From Oceanospirillum sanctuarii (lineage in GTDB: Bacteria; Pseudomonadota; Gammaproteobacteria; Pseudomonadales; Halomonadaceae), in contig NZ_MTBA01000001.1 of NCBI RefSeq assembly GCF_002150805.1, positions 765,854 to 829,853 on the forward strand: a stretch of DNA of 64,000 nucleotides, written 5' to 3'. A model generated the notes under the pieces. That model was not told the DNA's origin. It saw only the letters and a program-made list of their open reading frames with translations, and made no database searches. The position numbers were made by a program, and so were the translations under genes. Below, piece by piece: positions 43,787 to 53,972 of the stretch. Within the stretch, counting starts at the first letter, position 1. The number at the start of each line of letters is the position of its first letter.

Positions 43787-46700
43787 TTACTTTAGATTTT
43801 CTTTAAGCCAGCCAGCCAATTCTTCATAAGGCATAGGCTTACCATGAAGCCAACCTTGTTGCATCTGAGCACCGCCTTTTACCAAATAATCTGACTGAGC
43901 ATCTGTCTCAACACCTTCGGCGATAACACTTAACTGCATGCTTTGTGCAATCGATAAGATAGCATCAACCAAAACACGGTCACCCTGATCTTTATCGAGA
44001 TCAGAAACAAAACTCTTATCAATCTTTATCGTCGTTAACGGTAATTGCTTGAGATAACTTAATGAGGAATAGCCTGTCCCAAAGTCGTCAATCGCAATTT
44101 CGAAACCCTGCCCCCGCAAACGATTGAGCTTATCGACAGAATCACCACCCGGATCAAGAAACAGAGACTCGGTAACCTCAAGGGTAACGAACTCTGTAGG
44201 CAGGTCATATTGCTGAACGATATCAACAAAGTGCTCAACATGAGGCTCATCAGTTCCAATTTGCTTAGATGACAGATTGATCGCAACCCCAAGACTCGGA
44301 TACTGCTTTCTCAAGCGGGAAATCTCTGAAACCGCCTGATTGAAGACCCAGCCACCCAAAGGAATGATCAGCCCGGTCTCCTCGGCCAAAGAGATAAACT
44401 GATCCGGGGGTACACGCCCCTGCTGAGGATGATTCCAGCGCACCAAAGCCTCAACCTTAACTGCTCTCCCCTGCTGATCAACCACAGGCTGGTAATGAAG
44501 CTCAAACTCACGATTCTCCAGCGCGGATCGCAGGTCATTCTGTAGCAGCTGACGACGTTCCGCTTCCTGCTGCATCAGAGGTGTAAAGAAACGATAAGTG
44601 TGACGCCCAGCAGATTTAGCAGCGTACATCGCCTGATCCGCGTTTTGCAGCACTCGGGTCAGTTCTTCACCATCATCCGGGAAAATTGTTACACCGATAC
44701 TGGCCGAGATATGCGCTGCTTTACCATTAAGATCAAAGGTCTTGGAAAGCGACTCGATAATCTTTTCAGCAACTTTGCCAACATCTTCAATCGCCGCGAT
44801 AGAAGGCAACATTACCGTAAATTCATCACCACCCAATCGAGCCACAGTATCTGATTCACGGGTGTATTTTTTCAGGCGCTCGGCAACCATCTTCAACAGG
44901 TTATCGCCAGCTTCATGGCCTAAGGTATCATTCACTTCTTTAAAGTGATCCAAGTCGATAAACATCAGAGCACCGCGATCCTTCGGATAGCGCCGTGCTG
45001 AAGAGATCGCCTGAGTCAGACGGTCATTGAAGAGCACCCGGTTTGGCAGTCCTGTCAACGCATCATAGTTCGCCTGATAGCGGATCAGCTCTTCTTTTTC
45101 TTTGCGATCCGTGATATCCGAGAAAACCGCTACATAGTTCTCCACTTCGTCAAAGCGGTTTTTAAGGGCTGTGATCGAGAGCCACTCCACATAAAGGCCA
45201 CCATCTTTCTTACGATTCCAGACCTCACCCTGCCAGCTACCGGTGCTTTGAAGGCTTTGCCACATCACAGAATAGAAGTCGGCAGACTGCTTACCGGAGC
45301 TCAGCACTGAAGGATTCCGTCCTAGCACATCTTCAGACTTATAACCGGTGATACGGGTGAAAGCCTCATTGACCGAAACAATCCGATTATCAGCATCGGT
45401 AACAACAATGGCTTCTGCAGTGCTTTCGAATACCGATGCCGCCAGCTTAATTCGCTGATTACTCAAATATGCTTCGGTGATGTCTTCTCCAAAGCCCGCA
45501 ATATTCTTTACTTCACCGGAATTATCGTAAGTTGCGAAAGAGAGGGTTCTCAGCCAGCGGGTATTTCCATCAGGATGCTGAATCCTGAATTCAAGCTGAA
45601 CCGGTTTTTCCGAGACTTCAAAAATACCGGAGAGAAGATGGCGATCTTCCTCAACCACATTAGCAAACAGGCACTCACCACCAGTCAGCACAAAATCTGA
45701 GCGCATACCGGTAATCGCCTGATAACCGGGACTTAAAAACTCAACATCCTGTGCATCAGGATGAGCTAGCCAGAAGATACCGGGAACATTCTCAGCAAAA
45801 AGACGGAATTTTTCTTCACTCTCAGCCAGTGCCGACTGAGCCTCCAACATGGAGGTAATATCCACCATATCGACAACAAAACAGTCATCACCTTCAAACC
45901 GAATCAGCTGCAGACCGATCAGAAAAGTAGTGATTTGCCCATTATCGACACGGCGAAGTTTGAGAGTGTAATTACTAAGCTGTTTATCTTTCTCAACCCT
46001 CTGCAAAACCTCCTGACGATCTTCCGGCGCAGGATAAAGCTCAACAATCGACCGTCCCAGAAGCGCTTCAGGCTCAATCCCCAGCATGCGTTTAGAGGAA
46101 GGATTACAGAACAACACCTTGCCATCAGAGGCTCGGGTAATCATGATCAGACTTTGCGCCGCATCGGTAATGGCAGATAACTGTGCTTCCCGCTGCTTCA
46201 GCTCTCGTTCAATTTTCCGACTGGACGTCACATCCTGAAAAGTTCCGAACACACGAATCGGCTTTCTGTCTGCGCTCAACTCGACAAAACCTTCCGAGTG
46301 CACCCAGCGCTGATCAAAATCTGCACGCATGAGACGAAAATCAGCCTGATACCTGCCACCGCGACTCATCGCTTCTTCGATAGCAGACTCAACTATTGGC
46401 CGGTCATCCTCATGCACAAACTGCATGTAGCCATTTTTTTTGAGGGAAGGATCGCCTCTTTCAAGCCCGAACAGACGGTAAGCCTCATCAGACCAGAAAA
46501 TATCGTCCTTAGTGATATTCCAGGACCAGTTACCGATTCGCCCCACTCTTTGAGCCTGATCCAGCATCAACTGCTGATTCTCAATTAAACCTACCGCTTT
46601 AAGCTCTTTAAGACGCAACCACAGGATGACGAAAATAATGGCGATTAACACCCCCGCCGCCATCTGAATCCAGAGACGAGAAGAGCGCTCAACAAAGGTG

Positions 46701-47443
46701 TCACGCTTAATCCCAGCAACAATCTGCCACTGAGCACCAGGCAAGGAAAGACTGTAGGTAATATCTGAAACACTGAACAGGGAAGGCGAGCCATAAAACA
46801 CAGTCGCAGGCTTGTTATCCCGTACCGAGCGAACCGCAATCTCCATCTCTTTCGAGAGCTGCTCAAGACCAGATGTTTCGTAGAGTTGATTCAGAGAGAT
46901 GGGAAAAAACAGCAGAGCGGTGCGATGCTGACGCCCACTGCCCTGCAGCGGCAACCAGATATGCAGAAAATCGATCCCATCAGCCTCTGTCACCGGTCCC
47001 GAGATAAACACCTCACCGGTTTCGACCGCTTTACGGGCAATTGCAAAATCCTGAGTATCAACTTTGATAAAGCTATCCAGCAGATCAAGATTGATAGCAT
47101 CAGGATAACGATGGGTGTACTGGAATTCACTGGAGATACGATAAACCGTATTCACCATAGAGTTATTGCTGAGAAACAGGTTAGCGGTATCGGCAAAATT
47201 AACCTGAGAGATTTCCGGCTTAATGGAGAGGTAAGCCGCCAAACCCTGCATACTGGCAAGATTGGATCGAATGACACTTTCGATACTTGCACCCGCTTCA
47301 GAGATACGCGCACGAGTCTCTAAAACTCGCTTCTGACGCAGTTGCTCCAGATAAGAGGACTCGACATAGACGGCACTCCCGATAACGGCAAGAGTCGCCA
47401 AAGCGGCAATAAACCAATTAAGCAGATAGGCACGACTGTTCAC
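43787..47443 (-). CDS. CHASE/PAS GGDEF-EAL protein
   Basis: A 1218-residue membrane c-di-GMP enzyme. N-terminal membrane helix (about 9-27), periplasmic CHASE-like sensor (about 40-245), second helix (about 258-278), four PAS domains (about 290-800), GGDEF domain with intact GGDEF at about 871-875 and an I-site RESD five residues before it, and an EAL domain with EAL at about 998-1000 and DDFGTGYSSLSYL. Both catalytic motifs are complete, so it could make or break c-di-GMP; EAL may dominate with GGDEF as a GTP sensor. It lies upstream of, and in the same direction as, the che operon but 245 bp away. Confidence 0.92.
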   Translation of the reverse strand: MNSRAYLLNWFIAALATLAVIGSAVYVESSYLEQLRQKRVLETRARISEAGASIESVIRSNLASMQGLAAYLSIKPEISQVNFADTANLFLSNNSMVNTVYRISSEFQYTHRYPDAINLDLLDSFIKVDTQDFAIARKAVETGEVFISGPVTEADGIDFLHIWLPLQGSGRQHRTALLFFPISLNQLYETSGLEQLSKEMEIAVRSVRDNKPATVFYGSPSLFSVSDITYSLSLPGAQWQIVAGIKRDTFVERSSRLWIQMAAGVLIAIIFVILWLRLKELKAVGLIENQQLMLDQAQRVGRIGNWSWNITKDDIFWSDEAYRLFGLERGDPSLKKNGYMQFVHEDDRPIVESAIEEAMSRGGRYQADFRLMRADFDQRWVHSEGFVELSADRKPIRVFGTFQDVTSSRKIERELKQREAQLSAITDAAQSLIMITRASDGKVLFCNPSSKRMLGIEPEALLGRSIVELYPAPEDRQEVLQRVEKDKQLSNYTLKLRRVDNGQITTFLIGLQLIRFEGDDCFVVDMVDITSMLEAQSALAESEEKFRLFAENVPGIFWLAHPDAQDVEFLSPGYQAITGMRSDFVLTGGECLFANVVEEDRHLLSGIFEVSEKPVQLEFRIQHPDGNTRWLRTLSFATYDNSGEVKNIAGFGEDITEAYLSNQRIKLAASVFESTAEAIVVTDADNRIVSVNEAFTRITGYKSEDVLGRNPSVLSSGKQSADFYSVMWQSLQSTGSWQGEVWNRKKDGGLYVEWLSITALKNRFDEVENYVAVFSDITDRKEKEELIRYQANYDALTGLPNRVLFNDRLTQAISSARRYPKDRGALMFIDLDHFKEVNDTLGHEAGDNLLKMVAERLKKYTRESDTVARLGGDEFTVMLPSIAAIEDVGKVAEKIIESLSKTFDLNGKAAHISASIGVTIFPDDGEELTRVLQNADQAMYAAKSAGRHTYRFFTPLMQQEAERRQLLQNDLRSALENREFELHYQPVVDQQGRAVKVEALVRWNHPQQGRVPPDQFISLAEETGLIIPLGGWVFNQAVSEISRLRKQYPSLGVAINLSSKQIGTDEPHVEHFVDIVQQYDLPTEFVTLEVTESLFLDPGGDSVDKLNRLRGQGFEIAIDDFGTGYSSLSYLKQLPLTTIKIDKSFVSDLDKDQGDRVLVDAILSIAQSMQLSVIAEGVETDAQSDYLVKGGAQMQQGWLHGKPMPYEELAGWLKENLK

Positions 47444-47555
47444 AAAGGAAGCCTTAATTATCTATGCGAGAAGAGTGATTTCATCCTGTTCTGAAGCAAA
47501 ATCCTAACAAAATCAAAAAGTAAGTGATACTTTCTTCATCGTTAATTCAGACTTG

Positions 47556-50500
47556 TCAGTTGGAATCTTGATCCTGATTAGGAAAACAAAGCAATTCCTG
47601 AACCACTTCTGACGGAGAACTCCCCTTTGAATGCTGAAAAATCATCGACAGCTGCTCTTCGGACAAGCCCTGCCCATCCAGAGAAACGCAATAATCAGAC
47701 GGCGAGATAATCAGCAAAGGTGCCTTTGAAAATGCATCGGCATCCGCAAGGTAACCCAGCAACTCATGGAGCGGCAGATCACTGATTTCAGAATCACAGA
47801 TCATTAGCTGATAGGGATTCTGGAGCGCCGCCTCAAGAAAACAGATACCGGTATCAACAAACTCCAGGTCAAGCCCCACCAAAAGCTGCTCCAATTCAGG
47901 GCAACAATCATCCACTGAATCCCGCGAACTAAGAACCAGAACCCTCTGGTTAGCTGAAGCATGACCAATCAAACCTGAAACTTCTTCATCCGCCTCTTTA
48001 GCTGCAGGCAGGCACAGAGAGAAACATGTGCCCTCTCCCTTAACACTGGAAACATCGAGACTTCCTTTCATCAGCTCTGCAAGTTGTCGGGTAATCACCA
48101 GCCCCATCCCCGCGCCTTCAATCTCACTGTTTTCAGCATGCAGACGGTTGAAGGATTCAAAAAGATGAGACAACTCCTCTTCCGACATGCCGACGCCGGT
48201 ATCCCTGACATCCAGACAAACCTTTCCATCAACCTCAGGATGAATCAGGACTGCTACAGAACCCTGGGGTTTGTTGTATTTAATCGCATTGGACAACAGG
48301 TTGAGAATAATCTGCCTCAAACGCCCTTCATCAGCATAAACCTCAGCATCAGGCTGACCATTAGCATCAATCTCAATAACGATCCCCCTTGCTGCCGCCA
48401 ATTGATGTGTCACCGAACAACACTCTTCCAACAAGTTCTTCAATGAAACCTGTTCTGGCTGCAGATCAATCCGCCCTGCTTCGATCCGCTCCAGATCCAG
48501 AACTTCGTTAATAAGACTCATCAGGTGACCACCGGCAGTCTGGATTTCGCCGATAAATCCTTTTTGCTCTTCATTCGAAATCAGATCCGAAAGCAACCCT
48601 GTAAAGCCCAGAATCGCATTCATCGGAGTTCTTAATTCATGGCTGACACGGGATAAAAATTCGGTTTTTGCCCTACTGGCTTTTTCCGCGGAATCTTTCG
48701 CCCGGATCAACTGTTGCTGAGCGGCAACAATACGGGCATCGCTATCAATTGCCGCAATCAGATTCGAGCAAGTGGTAAACATCGGCTGCAGGAAGCTCAC
48801 CAACTCCTGATCATAACCATTCTGACGGTTAGCAATACCGATCATGCCCACCAACTGCTCTCCTTTCATCAGAGGGACCCCCATAAAGGATTTCATGACC
48901 GGATGCCCGTGCGGCAGCCCTTTGGCACGAGAGTCTGAAGCTGGGTCGTTACTGATAACCAACTCTCCGGTCTTCAGCGAATATCCGAATAAGGTCTCCA
49001 GATTGTGGAATTCCATGCCATCGTTACGGGTCTTCTGATAGAGCGCCTGCGTCTCCTCATCCCATGAGATATCCGTAATACTGTAGGTTTTCAGATAGGG
49101 TGCTCCATCGGCTTTGAACAGCGCCTGACCGATAAAACCGTATTCACTTTCGGTAAGACTTAAAACCTCATCAAGCAACGTCGTGAAGATCTGCCGGCGA
49201 TCATCACCAGCGAAGTAGCGCAGTTGAGAGGTATAAATAGAAGCCAACAACTGGTGATGCCGTTTAAGGCTTTTCTGGGTTTCCAAGCGCTCAGTAACAT
49301 CGGTATAAACCCCAAGCATACCCAGCGTTGTATGATCCTGATCCTGAATCGGAAGGCGATTAATCTCGATATAACGCAGCTTGCCGTTATTCATATAGTA
49401 GCGACCGCTACCACTGACGATCGGTAAACCCGATTCAACAACCGCCCGGTCAAGACGCTCAACCAACGCGGCCTGCTCTTTGTTAACGTAGATATCTTTT
49501 TCCGTCTTGCCGATGATCGCTTCCTCTGGCAGCTCAACATCTTCACAAAACTTACGGTTTACCCCGGCAATAGTCAGATTGGTATTCTTCCAGTACACAC
49601 CAATCGGTATCGTATCCAACACCAGACGCAGCATATTTCGCGTGGCAAGAAGCGCCTTTTCTCCTGCCTTACGCTCGGTAATACGCTGAATATGGCCAAT
49701 AATGCGATTAACCGAACCCTGCTCCTGCAGGGGCGTCCCCTGAATCAGTAACCACTCCATCTGATGCAGGTCACCCTCAATCCGGCACTCAATGGAAAAT
49801 GACTCACGCGAACCGATAGACGCATGTATCGCACGATTTAATTCTGAGCGGTCATCAGCCTGCAGACGACTGAAGAAGATACCCAAACCAACAGGACTTC
49901 GGTCCGTCTCAAGACCATTCAGGCGAAGCGCCATCTCTGTCGCTGTCACCTGATCTGTGCGAACCTCCCACTCCCAGGTGCCAATAAACGCAAATGACTG
50001 ACTCATCTCAAGTCGCTTCTGGGCATTCAGCAAAGAAACTTCAGAGGCTTTTTGCTCACTGATATCCCGCACGATAACGGTAAAGAAGGAGGCGCGACTG
50101 GTTTGCGTCTGAGATATGGATACTGTCACCGGAAAAGTACGGCGATCCGCACGAATCCCGGTCGCCTCAATCGCCTGCCCACTGACACTGGCCAGATAAT
50201 CGGCGGTCAAACGCTCCCGACCTTCCAGCCAGATAGAGTCTTCCAGCAGATGCCCAACCAGTTTGTCCTGCAAGCAACCGAAAATACGGGCGGTAGCAGG
50301 ATTACCACTCAAAATGACACCACGGCTGTCTACGGTAAAAATGGCATCCCATGCAGTATCAATAATTGCCCGGTGCTTGGCTTCACGGTCAGCGATTTCG
50401 AGCGTATTGCTCTCATGCATGCTCTGAAGCTCTTCAGTAAGCGCTTCTCGGGCTAGCTGCTCTTCACGGCTCCGGGAAGCGGCCCAATAAGAAAGGATAA

Positions 50501-51506
50501 AAAAGAAACTGAGACTGATCAGGATAACCAGTCCTAAAAAGCTGAGGAAAATCCACTGCATCTTACGCAGAAGTTTCAGACCTTCTTCGGCAGACTGCTC
50601 CATCGCCAGCCCCATCTGGAATTGTGTATCCCAGATCCAACCTCCAATCTTTTGCTCATGATCTCGCCCGGAAAAAGGCTCGCGAACATAGAGTTCGAAA
50701 TTCTTGCTGCCGATTTTGGCGGCCAGAGGTGTCTTTTCATGACTGGTTGCTGTGCCCTCAGCCAACTCACCCAACAGAGTTCCACCAGAAGCTTCAACTG
50801 AAGGCAAAACCTCCTGATGATCGCTTCTGCCCGGCGTCAGCATGATGCCTTCACGGTTAAAAGCGTAAGCTTCGCCGGTTTCTGAAAATGCCGACTTACG
50901 AAACACCTGATTAAAGCTCACCGTGGGATCGACTTCAAAAACCAACACCGCAACCGGCTTGCTTGAGGAGTCCTTTACCGCCGCCGCCACATAAACAGAA
51001 GCTTCATCCTGCCCCATCAACCTTACCGGATGAGTAATTACCGCCAGCCCACCCCAGGCTTGTTTCAACAGGTAAGGAAAGGCCATCAACGGAGTGGTTA
51101 AACCAAGGCGTTCCGGGTCATCACTGGCAAGAATCGTATTTCCGGGTCCAATCAGATAAAAGTGCCTGATTTCAGGATCCGAGATAACAGGGCGCAGGTA
51201 ATCCCCTAAGGCGAACTGGCTCAGCTTTTTAAGGGATTCCCCCTGACCTTCGGTGATCACACGGACATGGCGGTTCAGCTCTGGCTGACGCGCCCAGGAA
51301 TAGACATAGCTTCTTTTGGACCGCCCCCAGGCAGAAAGACTCTGGTGAAGCGTGCCGATCTGACTTTTCAGATTCTGCTCAACCCGCTCATAGTAGAGGG
51401 ATTGCAGGTGACTATAACTACTGTACGCCGTGATGCTCAACAGGCCGCAGACCAGCAGCAACGCATAGAACTTAGTCCATGGAATATTAAAAGTGAACTT
51501 TGACAA
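47556..51506 (-). CDS. Sensor histidine kinase with dCACHE, PAS, GAF and a degenerate receiver
   Basis: A 1316-residue kinase: membrane helix (about 13-30), periplasmic dCACHE-like sensor (about 40-300), second helix (about 318-345), three PAS domains (about 370-745), a GAF domain (about 755-910), HisKA with His956 (SRVSHELRTPMN), GHKL ATPase (NLLSNAIKYN, DVRDTGVGM, GAGMGLVITRQL) and a C-terminal receiver-like domain (about 1175-1300). The receiver keeps an Asp at 1238 (LMICDSEIS) but the N-terminal acidic pair is replaced (VLVLSSRDS) and the conserved Lys-Pro is absent, so phosphotransfer there is doubtful. No cognate regulator is adjacent; phoX, beside it, is under a Pho box instead. Confidence 0.9.
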   Translation of the reverse strand: MSKFTFNIPWTKFYALLLVCGLLSITAYSSYSHLQSLYYERVEQNLKSQIGTLHQSLSAWGRSKRSYVYSWARQPELNRHVRVITEGQGESLKKLSQFALGDYLRPVISDPEIRHFYLIGPGNTILASDDPERLGLTTPLMAFPYLLKQAWGGLAVITHPVRLMGQDEASVYVAAAVKDSSSKPVAVLVFEVDPTVSFNQVFRKSAFSETGEAYAFNREGIMLTPGRSDHQEVLPSVEASGGTLLGELAEGTATSHEKTPLAAKIGSKNFELYVREPFSGRDHEQKIGGWIWDTQFQMGLAMEQSAEEGLKLLRKMQWIFLSFLGLVILISLSFFFILSYWAASRSREEQLAREALTEELQSMHESNTLEIADREAKHRAIIDTAWDAIFTVDSRGVILSGNPATARIFGCLQDKLVGHLLEDSIWLEGRERLTADYLASVSGQAIEATGIRADRRTFPVTVSISQTQTSRASFFTVIVRDISEQKASEVSLLNAQKRLEMSQSFAFIGTWEWEVRTDQVTATEMALRLNGLETDRSPVGLGIFFSRLQADDRSELNRAIHASIGSRESFSIECRIEGDLHQMEWLLIQGTPLQEQGSVNRIIGHIQRITERKAGEKALLATRNMLRLVLDTIPIGVYWKNTNLTIAGVNRKFCEDVELPEEAIIGKTEKDIYVNKEQAALVERLDRAVVESGLPIVSGSGRYYMNNGKLRYIEINRLPIQDQDHTTLGMLGVYTDVTERLETQKSLKRHHQLLASIYTSQLRYFAGDDRRQIFTTLLDEVLSLTESEYGFIGQALFKADGAPYLKTYSITDISWDEETQALYQKTRNDGMEFHNLETLFGYSLKTGELVISNDPASDSRAKGLPHGHPVMKSFMGVPLMKGEQLVGMIGIANRQNGYDQELVSFLQPMFTTCSNLIAAIDSDARIVAAQQQLIRAKDSAEKASRAKTEFLSRVSHELRTPMNAILGFTGLLSDLISNEEQKGFIGEIQTAGGHLMSLINEVLDLERIEAGRIDLQPEQVSLKNLLEECCSVTHQLAAARGIVIEIDANGQPDAEVYADEGRLRQIILNLLSNAIKYNKPQGSVAVLIHPEVDGKVCLDVRDTGVGMSEEELSHLFESFNRLHAENSEIEGAGMGLVITRQLAELMKGSLDVSSVKGEGTCFSLCLPAAKEADEEVSGLIGHASANQRVLVLSSRDSVDDCCPELEQLLVGLDLEFVDTGICFLEAALQNPYQLMICDSEISDLPLHELLGYLADADAFSKAPLLIISPSDYCVSLDGQGLSEEQLSMIFQHSKGSSPSEVVQELLCFPNQDQDSN

Positions 51507-51689
51507 AATTCAGTCCTTGTTGGCCCAGCCCAAACACCCCTGAAATCGTTCGGCACACACAGGTATAAATTAATCATAGGGCAGATACACGGGAATTGTA
51601 GCCTATTAAGCAACACCCAAGAAGTCATTGAAATATAACTTATCTTTCGGATTTTATGAGGATATTGTGAAAGACAGGAAATGATTGAA

Positions 51690-51718
51690 ATGTCATCCTG
51701 CTGTCACAGCATTGTTAC
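51690..51718 (+). promoter_or_regulatory. Pho box upstream of phoX
   Basis: Three 7-bp repeats at 11-bp spacing, ATGTCAT (51690-51696), CTGTCAC (51701-51707) and TTGTTAC (51712-51718), match PhoB half-sites. TTTAAT at 51732-51737 is the likely -10. The gene is expected to be induced by phosphate starvation. Confidence 0.8.
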
Positions 51719-51802
51719 ATTCAATCCTTAGTTTAATGATCCATATCAAGTTCTGACTGCACATCAGAGATAAAAAATCAAACGACCACATGGATCTGAA
51801 AC

Positions 51803-53716
51803 ATGAGCAATTTTGAACAGCAGGATGATCTGAACCATCCGGTAACCGACACACCGGAATTTACCCGAATTATTGAAGAAGGCCTAAGTCGCCGTCAGTT
51901 TATGGGCGGCGCTGCCCTGCTTGGCTTGGGCACTCTGGCCGCAGGCTGCACACCACTGGGCATGAGTTCTGGTTCGGCCAGTTCAAAAGCGATGAGCCCT
52001 GAAATTGGCTTTAAAGCGATCCCGGCTTCTACTGCGGACACCATCACAGTTCCTGATGGCTACCGCTGGGAACGCCTGATCTCCTGGGGCGACCCTCTGT
52101 TCTCAGACGCAGCAGAGTTTATCAATGGCGGCAAAAACAACGCCTATGATCAGGAACGTCAATTTGGCGATAACAACGATGGCATGAGCTTTTTTCCGCT
52201 GTCGGAAGATCGCGCCATCATGGCGATCAACAACGAATACACCAACTATGAGTACCTGTTCCCGCATCAGGGTAAACAGATGACCCCTAGCGATGTTCGC
52301 AAAGCACAGGCAGCACACGGAGTTTCTGTGTTTGAAATCCGCAAGGTCAACGGCAGCTGGAAAGTGGTTAAAGACAGCCGCTTCAACCGTCGTATCCATG
52401 CCAATACGCCAATGGAGCTGACCGGCCCTGCAGCTGGCAGCAATCTGCTGAAAACATCTGCTGATCCATCCGGCACCAAAGTTCTCGGCACTTTTAACAA
52501 CTGCGCCAACGGCCAAACCCCATGGGGTACTTACCTGACCTGCGAAGAAAACTTTAACGGTTATTTTGGTAGTGATTCATCCGTTGATCTGGGATCCGAT
52601 GCGAAACGTTATGGCATCGGTGCTAAAGACGCGGGTTATCAGTGGCACAAACACGACAGCCGCTTTGATTTGTCACTTAACCCACAGGAACCTAACCGAC
52701 ACGGCTGGGTTGTTGAAATTGATCCGCAAAATCCGGACAGCAAACCGAAGAAACGCACCGCACTGGGCCGCTTCAAGCATGAAAATGCAGCACTAACCAT
52801 CAATAAGGATGGCTATGTTGTGGTGTATCTGGGCGATGATCAACGGGGCGAACACCTTTATAAGTTTGTCTCGAAGAACCGCTATAACCCGGATAATCAG
52901 GCTGCCAACCGTGATCTTCTGGAAGAAGGCACGCTGTATGTTGCCCGCTTTGATGCCGAGCCGGGCAAAGTTGCCGGTCGCGGCGAATGGCTTGAGCTGA
53001 CCTTTGGTAAAAACGGCCTGACTCCGGAAAACGGTTTTGCCGACCAGGCCGAAGTACTGGTATTTGCCCGCCGAGCGGCCACACAGGTTGGTGCAACCAC
53101 TATGGATCGCCCGGAATGGGTTGCAGTCCATCCATCAGGACAACAGGTTTTCTGCACCCTGACCAACAACAAGAACCGTGGTAAAGAAGGCCAGCCGATT
53201 GGCGGCCCTAACCCTCGCGCGAAAAATAACTACGGCCAGATCGTTCGCTGGCAGCCTGAAAACAATGATCACACAGCATCCGGCTTTAACTGGGATCTGT
53301 TCGTGATGGCGGGCAACCCGGAAGTTCATGGCGACACCGCTTATGGCGGCTCAGCAAACATCAATAAGGACAACATGTTCAACAGTCCTGATGGACTGGG
53401 TTTTGATGCCGCAGGACGCCTCTGGATTCAGACCGATGGCAAATACTCAAACAAGGGTGATTTTGCCGGTATGGGGAACAACCAAATGCTGTGCGCAGAC
53501 CCTGCAAGTGGTGAGATTCGCCGTTTCCTGACAGGCCCTGTTGCCTGCGAGATTACCGGCCTTGCATTTACACCAGACTATCGCACACTCTTTGTCGGCG
53601 TTCAGCACCCTGGGGAAGATCTGCAACCCTCTCACTTCCCGGATGGTGGCCAGAATACACCCCGCTCATCGGTCATTATGATCCAGCGTGAAGACGGCGG
53701 AATTATCGGCACTTAA
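51803..53716 (+). CDS. phoX: PhoX-family alkaline phosphatase, Tat-exported
   Basis: A 637-residue protein of the PhoX (DUF839) family, calcium/iron-dependent phosphatases that release phosphate from organic esters outside the cytoplasm. The N-terminus has a twin-arginine signal SRRQFMGGAALLGLG (29-43) followed by AAGC with Cys49, so it may be a Tat lipoprotein. PhoX sequence landmarks follow: NNEYTNYEYLFPHQG, FNNCANGQTPWGTYLTCEEN, GRFKHENAAL, YLGDDQRGEHLYKF and DGLGFDAAGRLWIQTDG. The Pho box upstream supports the assignment. It is a single-gene unit with a terminator. Confidence 0.95.
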   Translation: MSNFEQQDDLNHPVTDTPEFTRIIEEGLSRRQFMGGAALLGLGTLAAGCTPLGMSSGSASSKAMSPEIGFKAIPASTADTITVPDGYRWERLISWGDPLFSDAAEFINGGKNNAYDQERQFGDNNDGMSFFPLSEDRAIMAINNEYTNYEYLFPHQGKQMTPSDVRKAQAAHGVSVFEIRKVNGSWKVVKDSRFNRRIHANTPMELTGPAAGSNLLKTSADPSGTKVLGTFNNCANGQTPWGTYLTCEENFNGYFGSDSSVDLGSDAKRYGIGAKDAGYQWHKHDSRFDLSLNPQEPNRHGWVVEIDPQNPDSKPKKRTALGRFKHENAALTINKDGYVVVYLGDDQRGEHLYKFVSKNRYNPDNQAANRDLLEEGTLYVARFDAEPGKVAGRGEWLELTFGKNGLTPENGFADQAEVLVFARRAATQVGATTMDRPEWVAVHPSGQQVFCTLTNNKNRGKEGQPIGGPNPRAKNNYGQIVRWQPENNDHTASGFNWDLFVMAGNPEVHGDTAYGGSANINKDNMFNSPDGLGFDAAGRLWIQTDGKYSNKGDFAGMGNNQMLCADPASGEIRRFLTGPVACEITGLAFTPDYRTLFVGVQHPGEDLQPSHFPDGGQNTPRSSVIMIQREDGGIIGT

Positions 53717-53746
53717 GTCAAAACTTTAGTCCATTCAATACCTCTC

Positions 53747-53771
53747 AAGGGCAGCTTTAAGCTGCCCTTTT
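53747..53771 (+). terminator. Terminator of phoX
   Basis: AAGGGCAGCTT (53747-53757)/AAGCTGCCCTT (53759-53769), followed by T-run. The next 200 bp to mrpA are AT-rich with no gene seen. Confidence 0.88.
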
Positions 53772-53972
53772 TAGTATTCTTCCTCTATATTTGTCAGTGG
53801 CCGCCCCGTGCAGCTACAAAAAAAAGCAGTTAGAATAAAAAAAATACACCTAATTATAATTATGAACGTAATCAACAGATTACGGTCGAACCACCCCATA
53901 AATGGCAAGTAACTATCGATCAATCAGACCTTTGACGATTGAACAACAAGATGGACAAAACAGGAGCTACCC

